The notes beneath the pieces were generated by a model that worked only from the letters and a program-made list of their open reading frames with translations, made no database searches and was not told the DNA's origin. The position numbers and the translations under genes are program-made. Shown piece by piece: positions 1-7,634 of a DNA stretch of 10,246 nucleotides (the first letter of the stretch is position 1; each line of letters begins with the position of its first letter). Source of the DNA: Clostridiales bacterium UBA1389 (GTDB lineage Bacteria; Bacillota; Clostridia; Oscillospirales; CAG-382); NCBI GenBank assembly GCA_002305335.1, contig DBQR01000005.1, forward strand, positions 36,690 to 46,935, read 5' to 3'.

Positions 1-1185
1 ATGATAAACGAAAAAGCATATAAATTGGGAAGTCAGCGGTCAAGCATACGGGAACTGTTTGAATACGGCAGGAAAAGGATAGCCGAAGTGGGGAAGGAAA
101 ACGTGCTGGACTTTTCCCTCGGCAACCCCTCAACCCCCTCCCCCAAAGAAGTGGAAGAGGCTTTTTCGAAAATACTTGAAACGCTGCCCCCCCTTGCCGT
201 CCACGGCTATACCTCCGCCCCGGGCTGCGATGAAATAAGAAGCGCCATTTCCTCATCCCTTACAAGACAGTTTGATTTTAGGGTAAACCCCGAAAACCTT
301 TATATAACCTGCGGTGCCGCCGCCGCTCTGACGTCGGTGTTTGCCGCATTGACGGAAAACGAAAACGACGAGTTTATCACCCTTGCCCCCTTTTTCCCGG
401 AATACCGGTGCTTTGCCGGGGTTTCGGGAGCGAAGTTCAAGGTAGTCCCCGCCGATGAGGTTAATTTCCAGATAAATTTTAACTGTCTTGAAAAGACAAT
501 AAACGAAAACACCAAGGGGGTTATAGTCAATTCCCCCAACAACCCTTCCGGAACGGTATATTCGGAGGAAACAATAAAAAAGCTTACCGAACTGCTTAAC
601 GAAAAAAGCCGCCGTTATAACAAGCCCATATTCATAATTTCCGACGAACCCTACCGTGAACTGGTGTACGGCGGGGCCAGCGTGCCCTTTATACCCGAAT
701 ATTATGACAACACCATTGTATGCTATTCCTATAGCAAAAAGCTGTCCCTGCCGGGGGAAAGGATAGGTTATGTCCTTGTTCCGGAAAGGGTTGTTGAATG
801 GAAAAAGGTGTTTGACGCGGTGGCCGGCGCGGCAAGGATGTTCGGCTACGTCTGCGCCCCCTCTTTGATACAGAGGGTGATTGCCGAATGTGTTGAGGTT
901 TCCCCCGACCTTGGGGTTTATGAAACCAACCGGAATCTGCTGTATAATTCCCTGACGGAGATGGGCTATTACTGCGCTAAGCCCGACGGCGCCTTTTATC
1001 TGTTTGTTAAGTCCCCCAAGGGGGACGGGAATTATTTTTCGGAAATCGCAAAACGGAAGGATGTGCTTATCGTCCCCGGCGGCCCCTTCGGGTGCGACAA
1101 TTTCGTAAGAATAGCCTATTGCGTTGATACGGAGGTATGCGAAAGGGCGTTGCCGAGATTCAGGGAAATTATTGATACAATATAA
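1..1185 (+). CDS. PLP-dependent class I/II aminotransferase (AspB-like)
   Basis: A 394-residue fold-type I aminotransferase, expected to be cytosolic and to move an amino group between an amino acid and a 2-oxo acid. Visible landmarks are the N-terminal FSLGNPS segment (38-44), the NSPNNPSG motif with PLP-ring-contacting Asn181, the SDEPY segment with Asp215 that pairs with the pyridine nitrogen, the Schiff-base lysine Lys246 in SYSKK, the phosphate-binding GER (Arg254) and the carboxylate-binding Arg370 near the C-terminus. Length is normal for the family. The ATG is the first base of the window, so its ribosome site cannot be seen, but the MINEKAY..GS.RS opening looks like a natural N-terminus. 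The gene converges on the histidine operon and is not the operon's HisC. Substrate is unknown: aspartate, aromatic or another amino acid are all possible. The family is certain; the specificity is not. Confidence 0.93.
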   Translation: MINEKAYKLGSQRSSIRELFEYGRKRIAEVGKENVLDFSLGNPSTPSPKEVEEAFSKILETLPPLAVHGYTSAPGCDEIRSAISSSLTRQFDFRVNPENLYITCGAAAALTSVFAALTENENDEFITLAPFFPEYRCFAGVSGAKFKVVPADEVNFQINFNCLEKTINENTKGVIVNSPNNPSGTVYSEETIKKLTELLNEKSRRYNKPIFIISDEPYRELVYGGASVPFIPEYYDNTIVCYSYSKKLSLPGERIGYVLVPERVVEWKKVFDAVAGAARMFGYVCAPSLIQRVIAECVEVSPDLGVYETNRNLLYNSLTEMGYYCAKPDGAFYLFVKSPKGDGNYFSEIAKRKDVLIVPGGPFGCDNFVRIAYCVDTEVCERALPRFREIIDTI

Positions 1186-1230
1186 AAATCCCGCCCCGGG
1201 CTGATTTTATCCGACCGGACGGGAAAAATT

Positions 1231-1260
1231 AAATCCGACACGCAGGTGTCGGATTTTTTC
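1231..1260. terminator. Probable bidirectional intrinsic terminator
   Basis: A perfect 11-bp stem (AAATCCGACAC at 1231-1241, GTGTCGGATTT at 1246-1256) closes a GCAG loop and is followed on the + strand by a run of six T (1254-1259). It sits 45 bases after the aminotransferase stop. Read on the - strand the same stem is followed by AATTTTT, so it may also end the histidine operon transcript about 85 bases past the hisIE stop. An ATCCGAC copy at 1209-1215 could pair with the right arm as an alternative, weaker stem. The + direction is the more certain one. Confidence 0.85.
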
Positions 1261-1290
1261 GTTTATTAATCACCGCCGTATATGCGGCAC

Positions 1291-1340
1291 TACCCCTCAT
1301 CCGTCAGCCTGCGGCTGACACCTTCCCCTCAAGGGTAAGG
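1291..1340. repeat. Dispersed palindromic repeat remnant (CCCTCATCCGTCAGCC type)
   Basis: The segment reads as a run of short hairpins: GTCAGCC-TGC-GGCTGAC (perfect 7-bp stem, 1303-1319), then CCTTCCCCT-CA-AGGGTAAGG (1321-1340, 8 of 9 pairs). A third hairpin, GCCG/CGGC at about 1274-1287, lies just before it. The core wording (CCCTCATCCGTCAGCC...GGCTGACACCTTCCCC) resembles a repeat that I recall as frequent between genes in Oscillospiraceae/Ruminococcaceae-like genomes, where it often yields spurious small ORF calls. Only one copy is present here, so its repeat nature rests on recall and on the nested palindromes. It ends exactly next to the hisIE stop codon. Confidence 0.6.
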
Positions 1341-1976
1341 CTACTTCATCTTTTCCTGTTTGGTTTTATTGTCCACCACATGGCGGTTTCTAAGTTCGTT
1401 TCTAATGTCGTCGGGGGTGATTCCCAGTTCGGTCATAAGCACCATAACGTGATAGCAGAGGTCGGAAATTTCATAAACCGCCTCATCCCTGCTGTTTTTC
1501 GCCCCTATAATTACCTCGGAGGATTCCTCGCCGATTTTTTTTAGGATTTTGTCAAGCCCCTTTTCGAACAGATAGGTGGTGTAGGAGCCTTCCTTGGGGT
1601 TTTCCTTCCGGTCCTGTATTAATTTATACAAATCCTCAAGGGAAAACCGGCTTTCCCCCTCGATTTTATTAAAGAAACAACTGTATTTTCCGGTGTGGCA
1701 GGCAGGCCCTTCTGGGATTACGTCGATAAGGAGGGTGTCCATATCGCAGTCTGCGGTAATCGATACTATTTTCTGATAATTCCCTGAGGTTTCCCCCTTT
1801 AGCCAAAGGGATTTCCTTGACCGGCTGTAAAAGCAGGTCAGTTTCTTTTCAAGGCTTATTTCGTAGCTTTCCCTGTTCATATAGGCAAGCATAAGCACTT
1901 CACCCGTCGAATAATCCCGTATTATTGCGGGAATAAGCCCGTCGTCGTTTTGCTTTAAATTTTCCCATGAAATCAT
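1341..1976 (-). CDS. hisIE: Bifunctional phosphoribosyl-AMP cyclohydrolase / phosphoribosyl-ATP pyrophosphohydrolase
   Basis: This 211-residue fusion carries out the second and third steps of histidine synthesis: pyrophosphate removal from PR-ATP, then opening of the adenine ring of PR-AMP. The HisI domain (about 1-110) shows the SRSRKSLWLKGETSG segment (51-65), the metal-binding DCD at 76-78 or so, and the zinc-ligand cysteines in PACHTG (Cys93) and at Cys100. The HisE domain (about 111-205) has the YTTYLFEKG start, the acidic KKIGEESSEV helix (147-155) that binds magnesium, and the SDLCYHVMVLM helix. It is the last gene of the operon; its ATG lies 1 base past the hisF stop, with GGAAGTGAG upstream. 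The hydrophilic C-terminal tail (NKTKQEKMK) ends at TAG directly beside the palindromic repeat. Confidence 0.97.
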   Translation of the reverse strand: MISWENLKQNDDGLIPAIIRDYSTGEVLMLAYMNRESYEISLEKKLTCFYSRSRKSLWLKGETSGNYQKIVSITADCDMDTLLIDVIPEGPACHTGKYSCFFNKIEGESRFSLEDLYKLIQDRKENPKEGSYTTYLFEKGLDKILKKIGEESSEVIIGAKNSRDEAVYEISDLCYHVMVLMTELGITPDDIRNELRNRHVVDNKTKQEKMK

Positions 1977-1977
1977 A

Positions 1978-2736
1978 TTAAATTCTCACTTCCACATTGT
2001 TTTGACGGAGGTATTGCTTTAGTTCAGGAATAAGTAGAGTTTTATAATGAAAAATAGAGGCGGCAAGGCCGGCGTCAACTCCGGGTACGGAATTAAACAG
2101 CTTTAAAAAGTCCTCCCTGCACCCCGCCCCGCCGGAAGCGATAACCGGAAGGGAAACCTTTTCTGAGATGGCTTGTAACATTTCCAGGTCAAAGCCCCCT
2201 TTAACCCCGTCGGTGTCCATGGAGTTTACCACTATCTCTCCTGCGCCGTTTTCCTGACCGAAGTATGCCCATTCCACCGCGTCAAGACCGGTATTTTCCC
2301 TTCCCCCCTTGGCAAAGACGGTGAATTTGCCGTCAACTCTTTTAACGTCCATAGAAAGCACCACGCATTGTGAGCCGTATACTTTGGCAGCCTCACCTAT
2401 AAGGGAGGGGCTTTTTATCGTTCCACTGTTTACGCTTACCTTGTCTGCGCCGCATTTTAACAATGTGTCGAAATCGTTTACCGAATTCACCCCGCCCCCC
2501 ACCATAAGGGGGATGAATACCACCGACGCCACCCGCTTTAGGACGTCGGCAAACAGCTTTCTCCCCTCCGCGGAAGCGGTTATATCGTAAAACACCAGCT
2601 CGTCCGCGCCGGAATGATTATAATATTCCGCCAGTGTTACGGGATCTTCCACGTCCTTTATGTCGGCGAAGTTCACGCCCTTCACCACCCTGCCGTTTCT
2701 TACGTCAAGGCAGGGGATTATTCTTTTTGTCAGCAT
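1978..2736 (-). CDS. hisF: Imidazole glycerol phosphate synthase, cyclase subunit
   Basis: HisF is the (beta/alpha)8-barrel subunit that takes ammonia from HisH and turns PRFAR into imidazole glycerol phosphate and AICAR. The 252-residue length is the family norm. The catalytic acids are visible as Asp11 (IIPCLDV) and Asp130 (LSMDVKR), with phosphate-binding loops at MVGGGV (78-83), NSMDTDG (171-177) and ASGGAG (200-205). A longer frame runs back to 2814, but that would add 26 residues lying within hisA and unlike any HisF start. The ATG at 2734-2736 begins at MLTKRIIPCLDV, the normal family start, and has GGAGGAA just upstream. It overlaps the hisA end by 7 bases, which suggests coupled translation. 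No missing residues were seen. Confidence 0.98.
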   Translation of the reverse strand: MLTKRIIPCLDVRNGRVVKGVNFADIKDVEDPVTLAEYYNHSGADELVFYDITASAEGRKLFADVLKRVASVVFIPLMVGGGVNSVNDFDTLLKCGADKVSVNSGTIKSPSLIGEAAKVYGSQCVVLSMDVKRVDGKFTVFAKGGRENTGLDAVEWAYFGQENGAGEIVVNSMDTDGVKGGFDLEMLQAISEKVSLPVIASGGAGCREDFLKLFNSVPGVDAGLAASIFHYKTLLIPELKQYLRQNNVEVRI

Positions 2737-3452
2737 TTGCTTCCTCCAATCATCAGCACTTCTTTCATGCTTATTTTTCCGGCATACAGGGCTTTGCCCA
2801 AGATTGCCCCCCATATGCCAAGGCTTTTCAATGTTGAAAGCTCCTCAAGGGAGGTTATACCGCCGGAAGCGGTTATATTAAGCCCCCTGATTTGGGATAA
2901 CTCTTTATATACTTCCATATTGGTGCCGGAAAGCATACCGTCCTTTGAAACGTCGGTATAGATAACGTGCTTTACCCCCGCCGACGCAAGGGTTTTGCAA
3001 AATTCCACCCCGTCAAGCTTTGTACTGTTTATCCAGCCTCGGGTGGCAACAAAGCTGTCTTTGGTATCCACCCCCACCATAAGGGATTGACCGTACTTTG
3101 AAGCCATTTCTTTTGCAAAATCTATTTTTTCCGCGGCGGCGGTGCCGATAATTATCCGCTTTGCGCCGCAGTCAAGGTAGATTTTAATCCTTTCCTCGTT
3201 GCGGATTCCCCCGCCCACCTCCACGTTAAGTTTTGTTTCGTTTATGATTTGTCTTATCACTTCAAGGTTTTCAAGCCTTCCGGTTTTTGCCCCGTCCAAA
3301 TCCACCACATGAAGCTCGGTGGCGCCCGCATTGTAAAAAACCTTTGCCACATCAACCGGATTTTCCGAGTATTCGGTTATTTTGTTGTAGTCCCCCTTTT
3401 CAAGGCGGACGGCTCTGCCGGAAATAATGTCTATGGCGGGAATTATCTTCAT
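2730..3452 (-). CDS. hisA: ProFAR isomerase (phosphoribosylformimino-5-aminoimidazole carboxamide ribotide isomerase)
   Basis: HisA makes the Amadori rearrangement of ProFAR to PRFAR, the substrate of HisFH. The 240-residue length matches the family. The catalytic aspartates are visible as Asp8 (IIPAIDI) and Asp129 (VGVDTKD). Other barrel motifs are HVVDLDGA (48-55), VEVGGGIR (78-84), TDVSKDGML (166-174), TASGGI (194-199) and GAILGKALY (215-223). The half-barrel likeness to the next gene, hisF, is the well-known duplication between the two families. Its ATG forms an ATGA overlap with the hisH stop, and TGAGGT lies upstream. Confidence 0.98.
   Translation of the reverse strand: MKIIPAIDIISGRAVRLEKGDYNKITEYSENPVDVAKVFYNAGATELHVVDLDGAKTGRLENLEVIRQIINETKLNVEVGGGIRNEERIKIYLDCGAKRIIIGTAAAEKIDFAKEMASKYGQSLMVGVDTKDSFVATRGWINSTKLDGVEFCKTLASAGVKHVIYTDVSKDGMLSGTNMEVYKELSQIRGLNITASGGITSLEELSTLKSLGIWGAILGKALYAGKISMKEVLMIGGSKC
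2741..2747 (-). promoter_or_regulatory. Ribosome binding site fixing the hisF start
   Basis: On the - strand GGAGGAA is followed by GCAA and the ATG at 2736. It lies inside the last codons of hisA. The GGAGG core is 6 bases from the ATG, which decides the hisF start in favour of MLTKRII rather than the longer open frame. Confidence 0.85.
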
Positions 3453-4072
3453 GATTCGACCTCAACTTCGCAAAAGGCTTTTAATATGGCAAGCCCCGTG
3501 TCGCCGGATTTTTCGGGGTGGAACTGGGTGCCGTAAACATTTCCCTTTTTAACCGCGGCGGTAACGTCCACGCCGTAGAAGGAAGTGGCAAGGGTGTCCG
3601 GAAGGCAGTTTTTGGCGTAAAATGAATGGACAAAGTACACAAAGGCGGATGTTTTGTCTTTTAACTTTGAAAAAACAAAGTCGTCTTTTGCTATATCAAG
3701 CTTGTTCCAGCCCATATGGGGGATTTTAAGATTTGAAACATCCTCCGCCAAAGGGGAAACGACGCCGGGGATAAACCCAAGGCCTTTGTATCTGCCGAAT
3801 TCAAGGCTTTCTTCAAACAAAAGCTGCATTCCCAAGCAGATTCCCAAAAGGGGGGTTTTGTTTTTTGCAACCTCCTTTATTACCGGAACAAGGGACAGCT
3901 TTTCCAGCTTTTCCATGGCTTCGCCGAAGGCCCCCACGCCGGGGAGGATTACCCTGTCGGCATTAAGGATGATCCGGCGGTCATTGGTTACCGCCGCTTT
4001 TTCCCCGATATATTCAAGGGAACGGGAAAGGGAATATAAGTTCCCCACCCCGTAGTCGATTATCGCAATCAT
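3449..4072 (-). CDS. hisH: Imidazole glycerol phosphate synthase, glutaminase subunit
   Basis: HisH is the class I glutamine amidotransferase that frees ammonia from glutamine and passes it through the HisF barrel. The catalytic triad can be read as nucleophile Cys79 in LLGICLGMQLLFE, with His185 and Glu187 in GTQFHPEKSG. The N-terminal IDYGVGNL (5-12) and the oxyanion-strand PGVGAFG (44-50) are typical. Length is 207 residues, as expected. It overlaps hisB and hisA by 4 bases each (ATGA), with AAGGGGG before its start. HisA lies between hisH and hisF, which is the usual order. Confidence 0.98.
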   Translation of the reverse strand: MIAIIDYGVGNLYSLSRSLEYIGEKAAVTNDRRIILNADRVILPGVGAFGEAMEKLEKLSLVPVIKEVAKNKTPLLGICLGMQLLFEESLEFGRYKGLGFIPGVVSPLAEDVSNLKIPHMGWNKLDIAKDDFVFSKLKDKTSAFVYFVHSFYAKNCLPDTLATSFYGVDVTAAVKKGNVYGTQFHPEKSGDTGLAILKAFCEVEVES

Positions 4073-4656
4073 AGAACCCCCTTGGAGGAGGGAATTTCCC
4101 CGGATAACGCTTCGTCGGAGGATACCGCAATCCTTAATGTCCTGGCAAGGGCTTTGAAAACGCCTTCGATAATATGGTGGGTGTTTTTGCCGTATATCTT
4201 TTTAATGTGTAATGTTATCCCCGCTTCCCGGACAAGGGCGGAAATAAATTCCTCGGTAAGCTCGGTATCAAAGTCCCCCACGATGCCGGAAGGGATAGCA
4301 ACATCAAAGTTCAGATAAGCCCTGCCGGAAATGTCGGCGGCGCACAGCACCAAGGTTTCGTCCATGGGGAGAATGACATGACCGTAGCGTTTAATGCCCG
4401 CCTTGTCTCCTAAAGCTTCCTTAAAGGCTTTCCCTAAGGCAATCCCTATATCCTCGCAGGAGTGGTGAAAGTCCACGTTGGTGTCACCCGCACATTCGAC
4501 GGTAAGGTCAAAGCGGGAATGGGAGGCAAACAGATTCATCATATGGTCGAAAAAGCCGCTGCCGGTGGAAATTTCCCTTTTCCCCGTCCCGTCAAGGTTA
4601 AGCTTAAGATAAATATCGGTTTCGGCGGTTTTTCTTTTGATTTCGGCTTCCCTCAT
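4069..4656 (-). CDS. hisB: Imidazoleglycerol-phosphate dehydratase
   Basis: HisB removes water from imidazole glycerol phosphate to give imidazole acetol phosphate in a manganese-dependent reaction. At 195 residues it is the single-function form: no HAD phosphatase domain is fused, unlike the enterobacterial HisB. The metal-binding motifs of the two repeated halves are both visible: FFDHM (35-39) with DFHHSCED (62-69), and LHIKKIYGKNTHHIIEG (149-165). MDE at 98-100 is also family-typical. The motif has Ser66 where Thr is more frequent, a mild change. It overlaps hisC and hisH by 4 bases each, and AAAGGA lies before its start. Confidence 0.98.
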   Translation of the reverse strand: MREAEIKRKTAETDIYLKLNLDGTGKREISTGSGFFDHMMNLFASHSRFDLTVECAGDTNVDFHHSCEDIGIALGKAFKEALGDKAGIKRYGHVILPMDETLVLCAADISGRAYLNFDVAIPSGIVGDFDTELTEEFISALVREAGITLHIKKIYGKNTHHIIEGVFKALARTLRIAVSSDEALSGEIPSSKGVL

Positions 4657-5723
4657 AGGCTTTGTCCTTTCAGTATAAAATCAATTTCGGAAATCAGCTT
4701 TTCCATATCGGTCTGCTTCCCTATGGTTATTCTTACATAATTTTTTATTCTTTCGTCGGGTAATACCCTTACCAGAATGCCTTTTCCCTTCAGCTTTAAA
4801 TATAAATCCCTGCCGGTTATCCCTTTGTGTCCCGCAAGGAGGAAATTCCCCGTTGAGTCTGTGACGTAAAAGCCGATTTTTATTAATTCCTGCCGGGTAT
4901 ATTCCCTTGTCTTTATAACCTTGTTTGTGCAGTTGTTGAAGTATTCCCTGTCCTTTAGGGCGGCAATCCCCGCCTCCATTGACAGGCGGTTTATGGAATA
5001 GGGATGGAAGGAGTACCTTACGGTGTTGAGGTCGGAAATCAGTTCCCCGTCGCCTATGGCATAGCCTAACCTTCCCCCCGCAAGAGAACGGGATTTGGAA
5101 AAGGTGCCTATAACCAGCAGGTTCTGATATTTTTCGGTTAAGCAAACCGCGCTTTTGCCCCCGAAGTCCACATAGGCTTCGTCAACCACCACCACCCGGT
5201 CGGGGTCGGAGGCAACGATTTTTTCTATGTCTTCAACCGGAAGGAATATTCCGGTCTGGGCGTTGGGATTGGCGATGAATACCGTTTCGGGAATGCTTAT
5301 ATAATCGTCGGGATTTATGGTGAAATCATCATTAACCGGAAGAACCTTGTATTTTAATCCGTAATAATTACAGAACACCGGGTAAAAGCCGTAGGTTATA
5401 TCCGCAAACGCCGCCCCTCTGCTGCTGCCGCAGAATGCCCGGAAGGCAAAGGACAATGCCTCGTCGGAGCCGTTGGTGCACATAACCTTTTCCCTTGATA
5501 CGCCGTAGTATTCCGCCATAGCCTGACAGAGCCTGTTTGCGTCCGGGTCGGGGTAAAGGTTAAGTCTTTCGGTTTCGCCGGCGGTTACTGCTTTTATAAC
5601 CTCCGGGGAGGGGGGGAAGGGGGATTCGTTGGTATTAAGCTTAACATACTTTTTGTCCGACGGCTGTTCCCCCGGTACATAGGGTTTCAGCCCTTTAAGG
5701 TCGGAAGTAAAAAATCTGCTCAT
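4653..5723 (-). CDS. hisC: Histidinol-phosphate aminotransferase
   Basis: HisC is a PLP aminotransferase that converts imidazole acetol phosphate and glutamate to histidinol phosphate and 2-oxoglutarate. The 356 residues show the LNTNESPFPPSP opening (29-40), YPDP (57-60), the NPNAQTG loop (152-158) with the PLP Asn, Asp181 in VVVDEAYVDF, the Schiff-base Lys210 in GTFSKSRSLAG, and Arg218 in GGRLGYA. The NES/YPDP combination and the position inside the his operon separate it from general aspartate aminotransferases such as the gene at 1-1185. The start overlaps the hisD stop as ATGA with GAGGAA upstream. Confidence 0.98.
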   Translation of the reverse strand: MSRFFTSDLKGLKPYVPGEQPSDKKYVKLNTNESPFPPSPEVIKAVTAGETERLNLYPDPDANRLCQAMAEYYGVSREKVMCTNGSDEALSFAFRAFCGSSRGAAFADITYGFYPVFCNYYGLKYKVLPVNDDFTINPDDYISIPETVFIANPNAQTGIFLPVEDIEKIVASDPDRVVVVDEAYVDFGGKSAVCLTEKYQNLLVIGTFSKSRSLAGGRLGYAIGDGELISDLNTVRYSFHPYSINRLSMEAGIAALKDREYFNNCTNKVIKTREYTRQELIKIGFYVTDSTGNFLLAGHKGITGRDLYLKLKGKGILVRVLPDERIKNYVRITIGKQTDMEKLISEIDFILKGQSL

Positions 5724-7000
5724 TTTAATTCCTCTGTTCTTATTTCTATTGCCTTTGCGTGGGCGTCAAGCCCCTCCCGCCTGGCAAAGTCCCTGGTGCG
5801 GTCTGCTATTTTCCCCAGTTCCTCCTTTGGATAATACAGATAGGAGGTTTTCTTTCTGAAGTCGTCCACCGAAAGGGGGGAGGAAAAGGCGGCGTTGCCG
5901 GAGGTGGGGAGGGTGTGGTTGGGACCTGCCATATAATCCCCCAAGGGTTCGGGGGTGAAGTTCCCCAGGAAAACCGAACCGGCGTTTTTCACCTTTTCAA
6001 GGAGACCGAAGCAGTCCCCTACGCAGAGTTCAAGATGTTCGGGGGCAATCCGGTTTGAAATTTCAACGCATTCGTCAATATTTGATGCAATTATTATGCC
6101 GCTGTGGTTTTCAACGGCTTTTTCTGCGATATCCTTACGGGGGAGATTTTCAAGCTGTTTTTTAAGTTCGGATTGAACTTTATATGCTAAATCGGGGCAG
6201 TCGGTAACAAGCACGGCGGATGCCATTTCGTCGTGTTCGGCCTGTGAAAGCAGATCCGCCGCTATATATTCCGGCTTTGCCGTTTTGTCAGCGATAATCA
6301 GGATTTCGCTGGGGCCGGCAATCATGTCGATTCCCACCACACCGCTTATAAGTTTCTTGGCAAGTGCGACATAGATATTGCCGGGGCCAACTATTTTATA
6401 AACCTTGGGTATGGTGGAGGTGCCGTATGCCAAAGCCGCCACCGCCTGGGCTCCCCCCACGGCAAAAATCCTGTCAACTCCGGCGATACGGGCTGCCGCA
6501 AGGATTTCGGGCATTATTTTGCCGTCGGGCCGGGGCGGAGTGGTCATGATAATTTCCCTGACGCCGGCGATTTTTGCGGGGACGGCGTTCATTAACACAG
6601 TGGAGGGATATGCCGCCTTCCCCCCGGGGACGTAGATTCCCACCCTTTCTACCGGGGTATAGCGGAGTCCCAAAACAATGCCGTTTTCCTTTTCGATTTT
6701 ATAGCCATCGCTTAACTGCCTTTTATGGAAAACTTCAATGTTTTCCTTAGCGATTTTAAGGGTTTCAATAAAATATCCGTCAACCTGACTTAAGGCTTCG
6801 TCAATTTCGGCTTCTGAAACTTCAAGGGATTGTCTTTGGGCTTTGTCGAATTTTTCGGTAAAAAACCTTAAAGCCCCGTCACCTTCCGATTTAATTCGGT
6901 TTACTATTTCCTCCACCTGTTTTGAAATTTCCCCGTCGAAGTTTATCCGGCGGTTTCTGATGAAGGTAAACAAATCGTCTTTATCAATTATTTTAATCAT
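5720..7000 (-). CDS. hisD: Histidinol dehydrogenase
   Basis: HisD is a zinc enzyme that performs the last two steps, oxidising histidinol to histidinal and then to histidine with two NAD+. The 426-residue length is standard. The zinc ligands can be read as Gln253 and His256 (LLSQAEHDE), Asp355 (LGDYMAGPNH) and His414 (GLDAHAKA). The catalytic Glu321-His322 pair lies in APEHLEL, and the family segments YVPGGKAAYPSTVLM (123-137), GPGNIYV (205-211) and AGPSEI (228-233) are intact. It overlaps the hisG end by 8 bases and has GAAAGGGGC upstream of its ATG. Confidence 0.98.
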   Translation of the reverse strand: MIKIIDKDDLFTFIRNRRINFDGEISKQVEEIVNRIKSEGDGALRFFTEKFDKAQRQSLEVSEAEIDEALSQVDGYFIETLKIAKENIEVFHKRQLSDGYKIEKENGIVLGLRYTPVERVGIYVPGGKAAYPSTVLMNAVPAKIAGVREIIMTTPPRPDGKIMPEILAAARIAGVDRIFAVGGAQAVAALAYGTSTIPKVYKIVGPGNIYVALAKKLISGVVGIDMIAGPSEILIIADKTAKPEYIAADLLSQAEHDEMASAVLVTDCPDLAYKVQSELKKQLENLPRKDIAEKAVENHSGIIIASNIDECVEISNRIAPEHLELCVGDCFGLLEKVKNAGSVFLGNFTPEPLGDYMAGPNHTLPTSGNAAFSSPLSVDDFRKKTSYLYYPKEELGKIADRTRDFARREGLDAHAKAIEIRTEELK

Positions 7001-7619
7001 TGCTTACTGCCCCTTTCAGAAGGGTTAAGGCCTTGTTTATTTCCGCTGATTTAAAGTTATATGAGGTCTTGTTTGAAATAAGGCGGGCGGATATGGGGAA
7101 GATTTCCTCCGCTACGGTCAGGCCGTTTTCCTTCAGGGTTTTTCCCGTTTCCACTATATCCACAATAACGTCGGAAAGCCCCAATAACACCGCCGTTTCG
7201 ATAGAACCGGAAAGCTTGATGGTTTCGATTTCCCTCCCCTTTTCGCGATAATAGGCGTTGGTTATGTTTACGAATTTCGTTGCCACCTTAAGCGGTCTTC
7301 CCGTGTCCTCCGCGAATTCTTTGGGGGCGGCCACCGCCATACGGCATTTTCCTATGCCTAAGTCAAGAAGTTCGTAAACATCGGGGGAATATTCCTCAAG
7401 GGTGTCCTTCCCCGCAATGCCGATATCCGCAATGCCGTATTCCACATAAATGGGAACGTCCACCGGCTTTACCAGGATACAGCTGACGTTCCGGCTTTGG
7501 TTTGTGAAAATCAGCTTTCGGCTGTCGCCGAAAACGTCCCCTAAGTCGTAGCCCGCTTTCCTTATTAGATTGTATGCCTTTTCCCCTAACCTGCCGGTGG
7601 GTAATGCTATATTCAACAT
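6993..7619 (-). CDS. hisG: ATP phosphoribosyltransferase, short catalytic subunit
   Basis: HisG joins ATP and PRPP, the first and committed step of the pathway. At 208 residues it is the short form, which lacks the C-terminal histidine-binding domain and needs HisZ to form the active hetero-octamer; the gene just upstream is hisZ. The N-terminal LNIALPTGRL, the ADIGIAGKD segment (64-72) and the PRPP-binding signature with Asp154 and ETGKTL (157-162) are clear. The start has GAAAGG upstream and lies 15 bases after the hisZ stop, the largest gap in the operon. In this enzyme form feedback by histidine is sensed through HisZ. Confidence 0.98.
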   Translation of the reverse strand: MLNIALPTGRLGEKAYNLIRKAGYDLGDVFGDSRKLIFTNQSRNVSCILVKPVDVPIYVEYGIADIGIAGKDTLEEYSPDVYELLDLGIGKCRMAVAAPKEFAEDTGRPLKVATKFVNITNAYYREKGREIETIKLSGSIETAVLLGLSDVIVDIVETGKTLKENGLTVAEEIFPISARLISNKTSYNFKSAEINKALTLLKGAVSND

Positions 7620-7634
7620 AAAATCTGCCTTTCG

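Noticed and set aside
1189..1224. TCCCG/CGGGA hairpin as a separate terminator
   Set aside because: Only a 5-bp stem with a loop of 26 bases; the perfect stem at 1231-1256 is the clear terminator.
2737..2814. N-terminal extension of hisF by 26 residues
   Set aside because: It lies in the hisA coding end, does not look like a HisF N-terminus, and the ATG at 2736 has a strong GGAGGAA site.
5604..5624. G-rich run in hisC (C-run on the coding strand) as a phase-variable tract
   Set aside because: The longest homopolymer is 7 bases and encodes the normal conserved ESPFPPSP region; high use of CCC codons explains it. A similar 7-C run at 187-193 is explained the same way.
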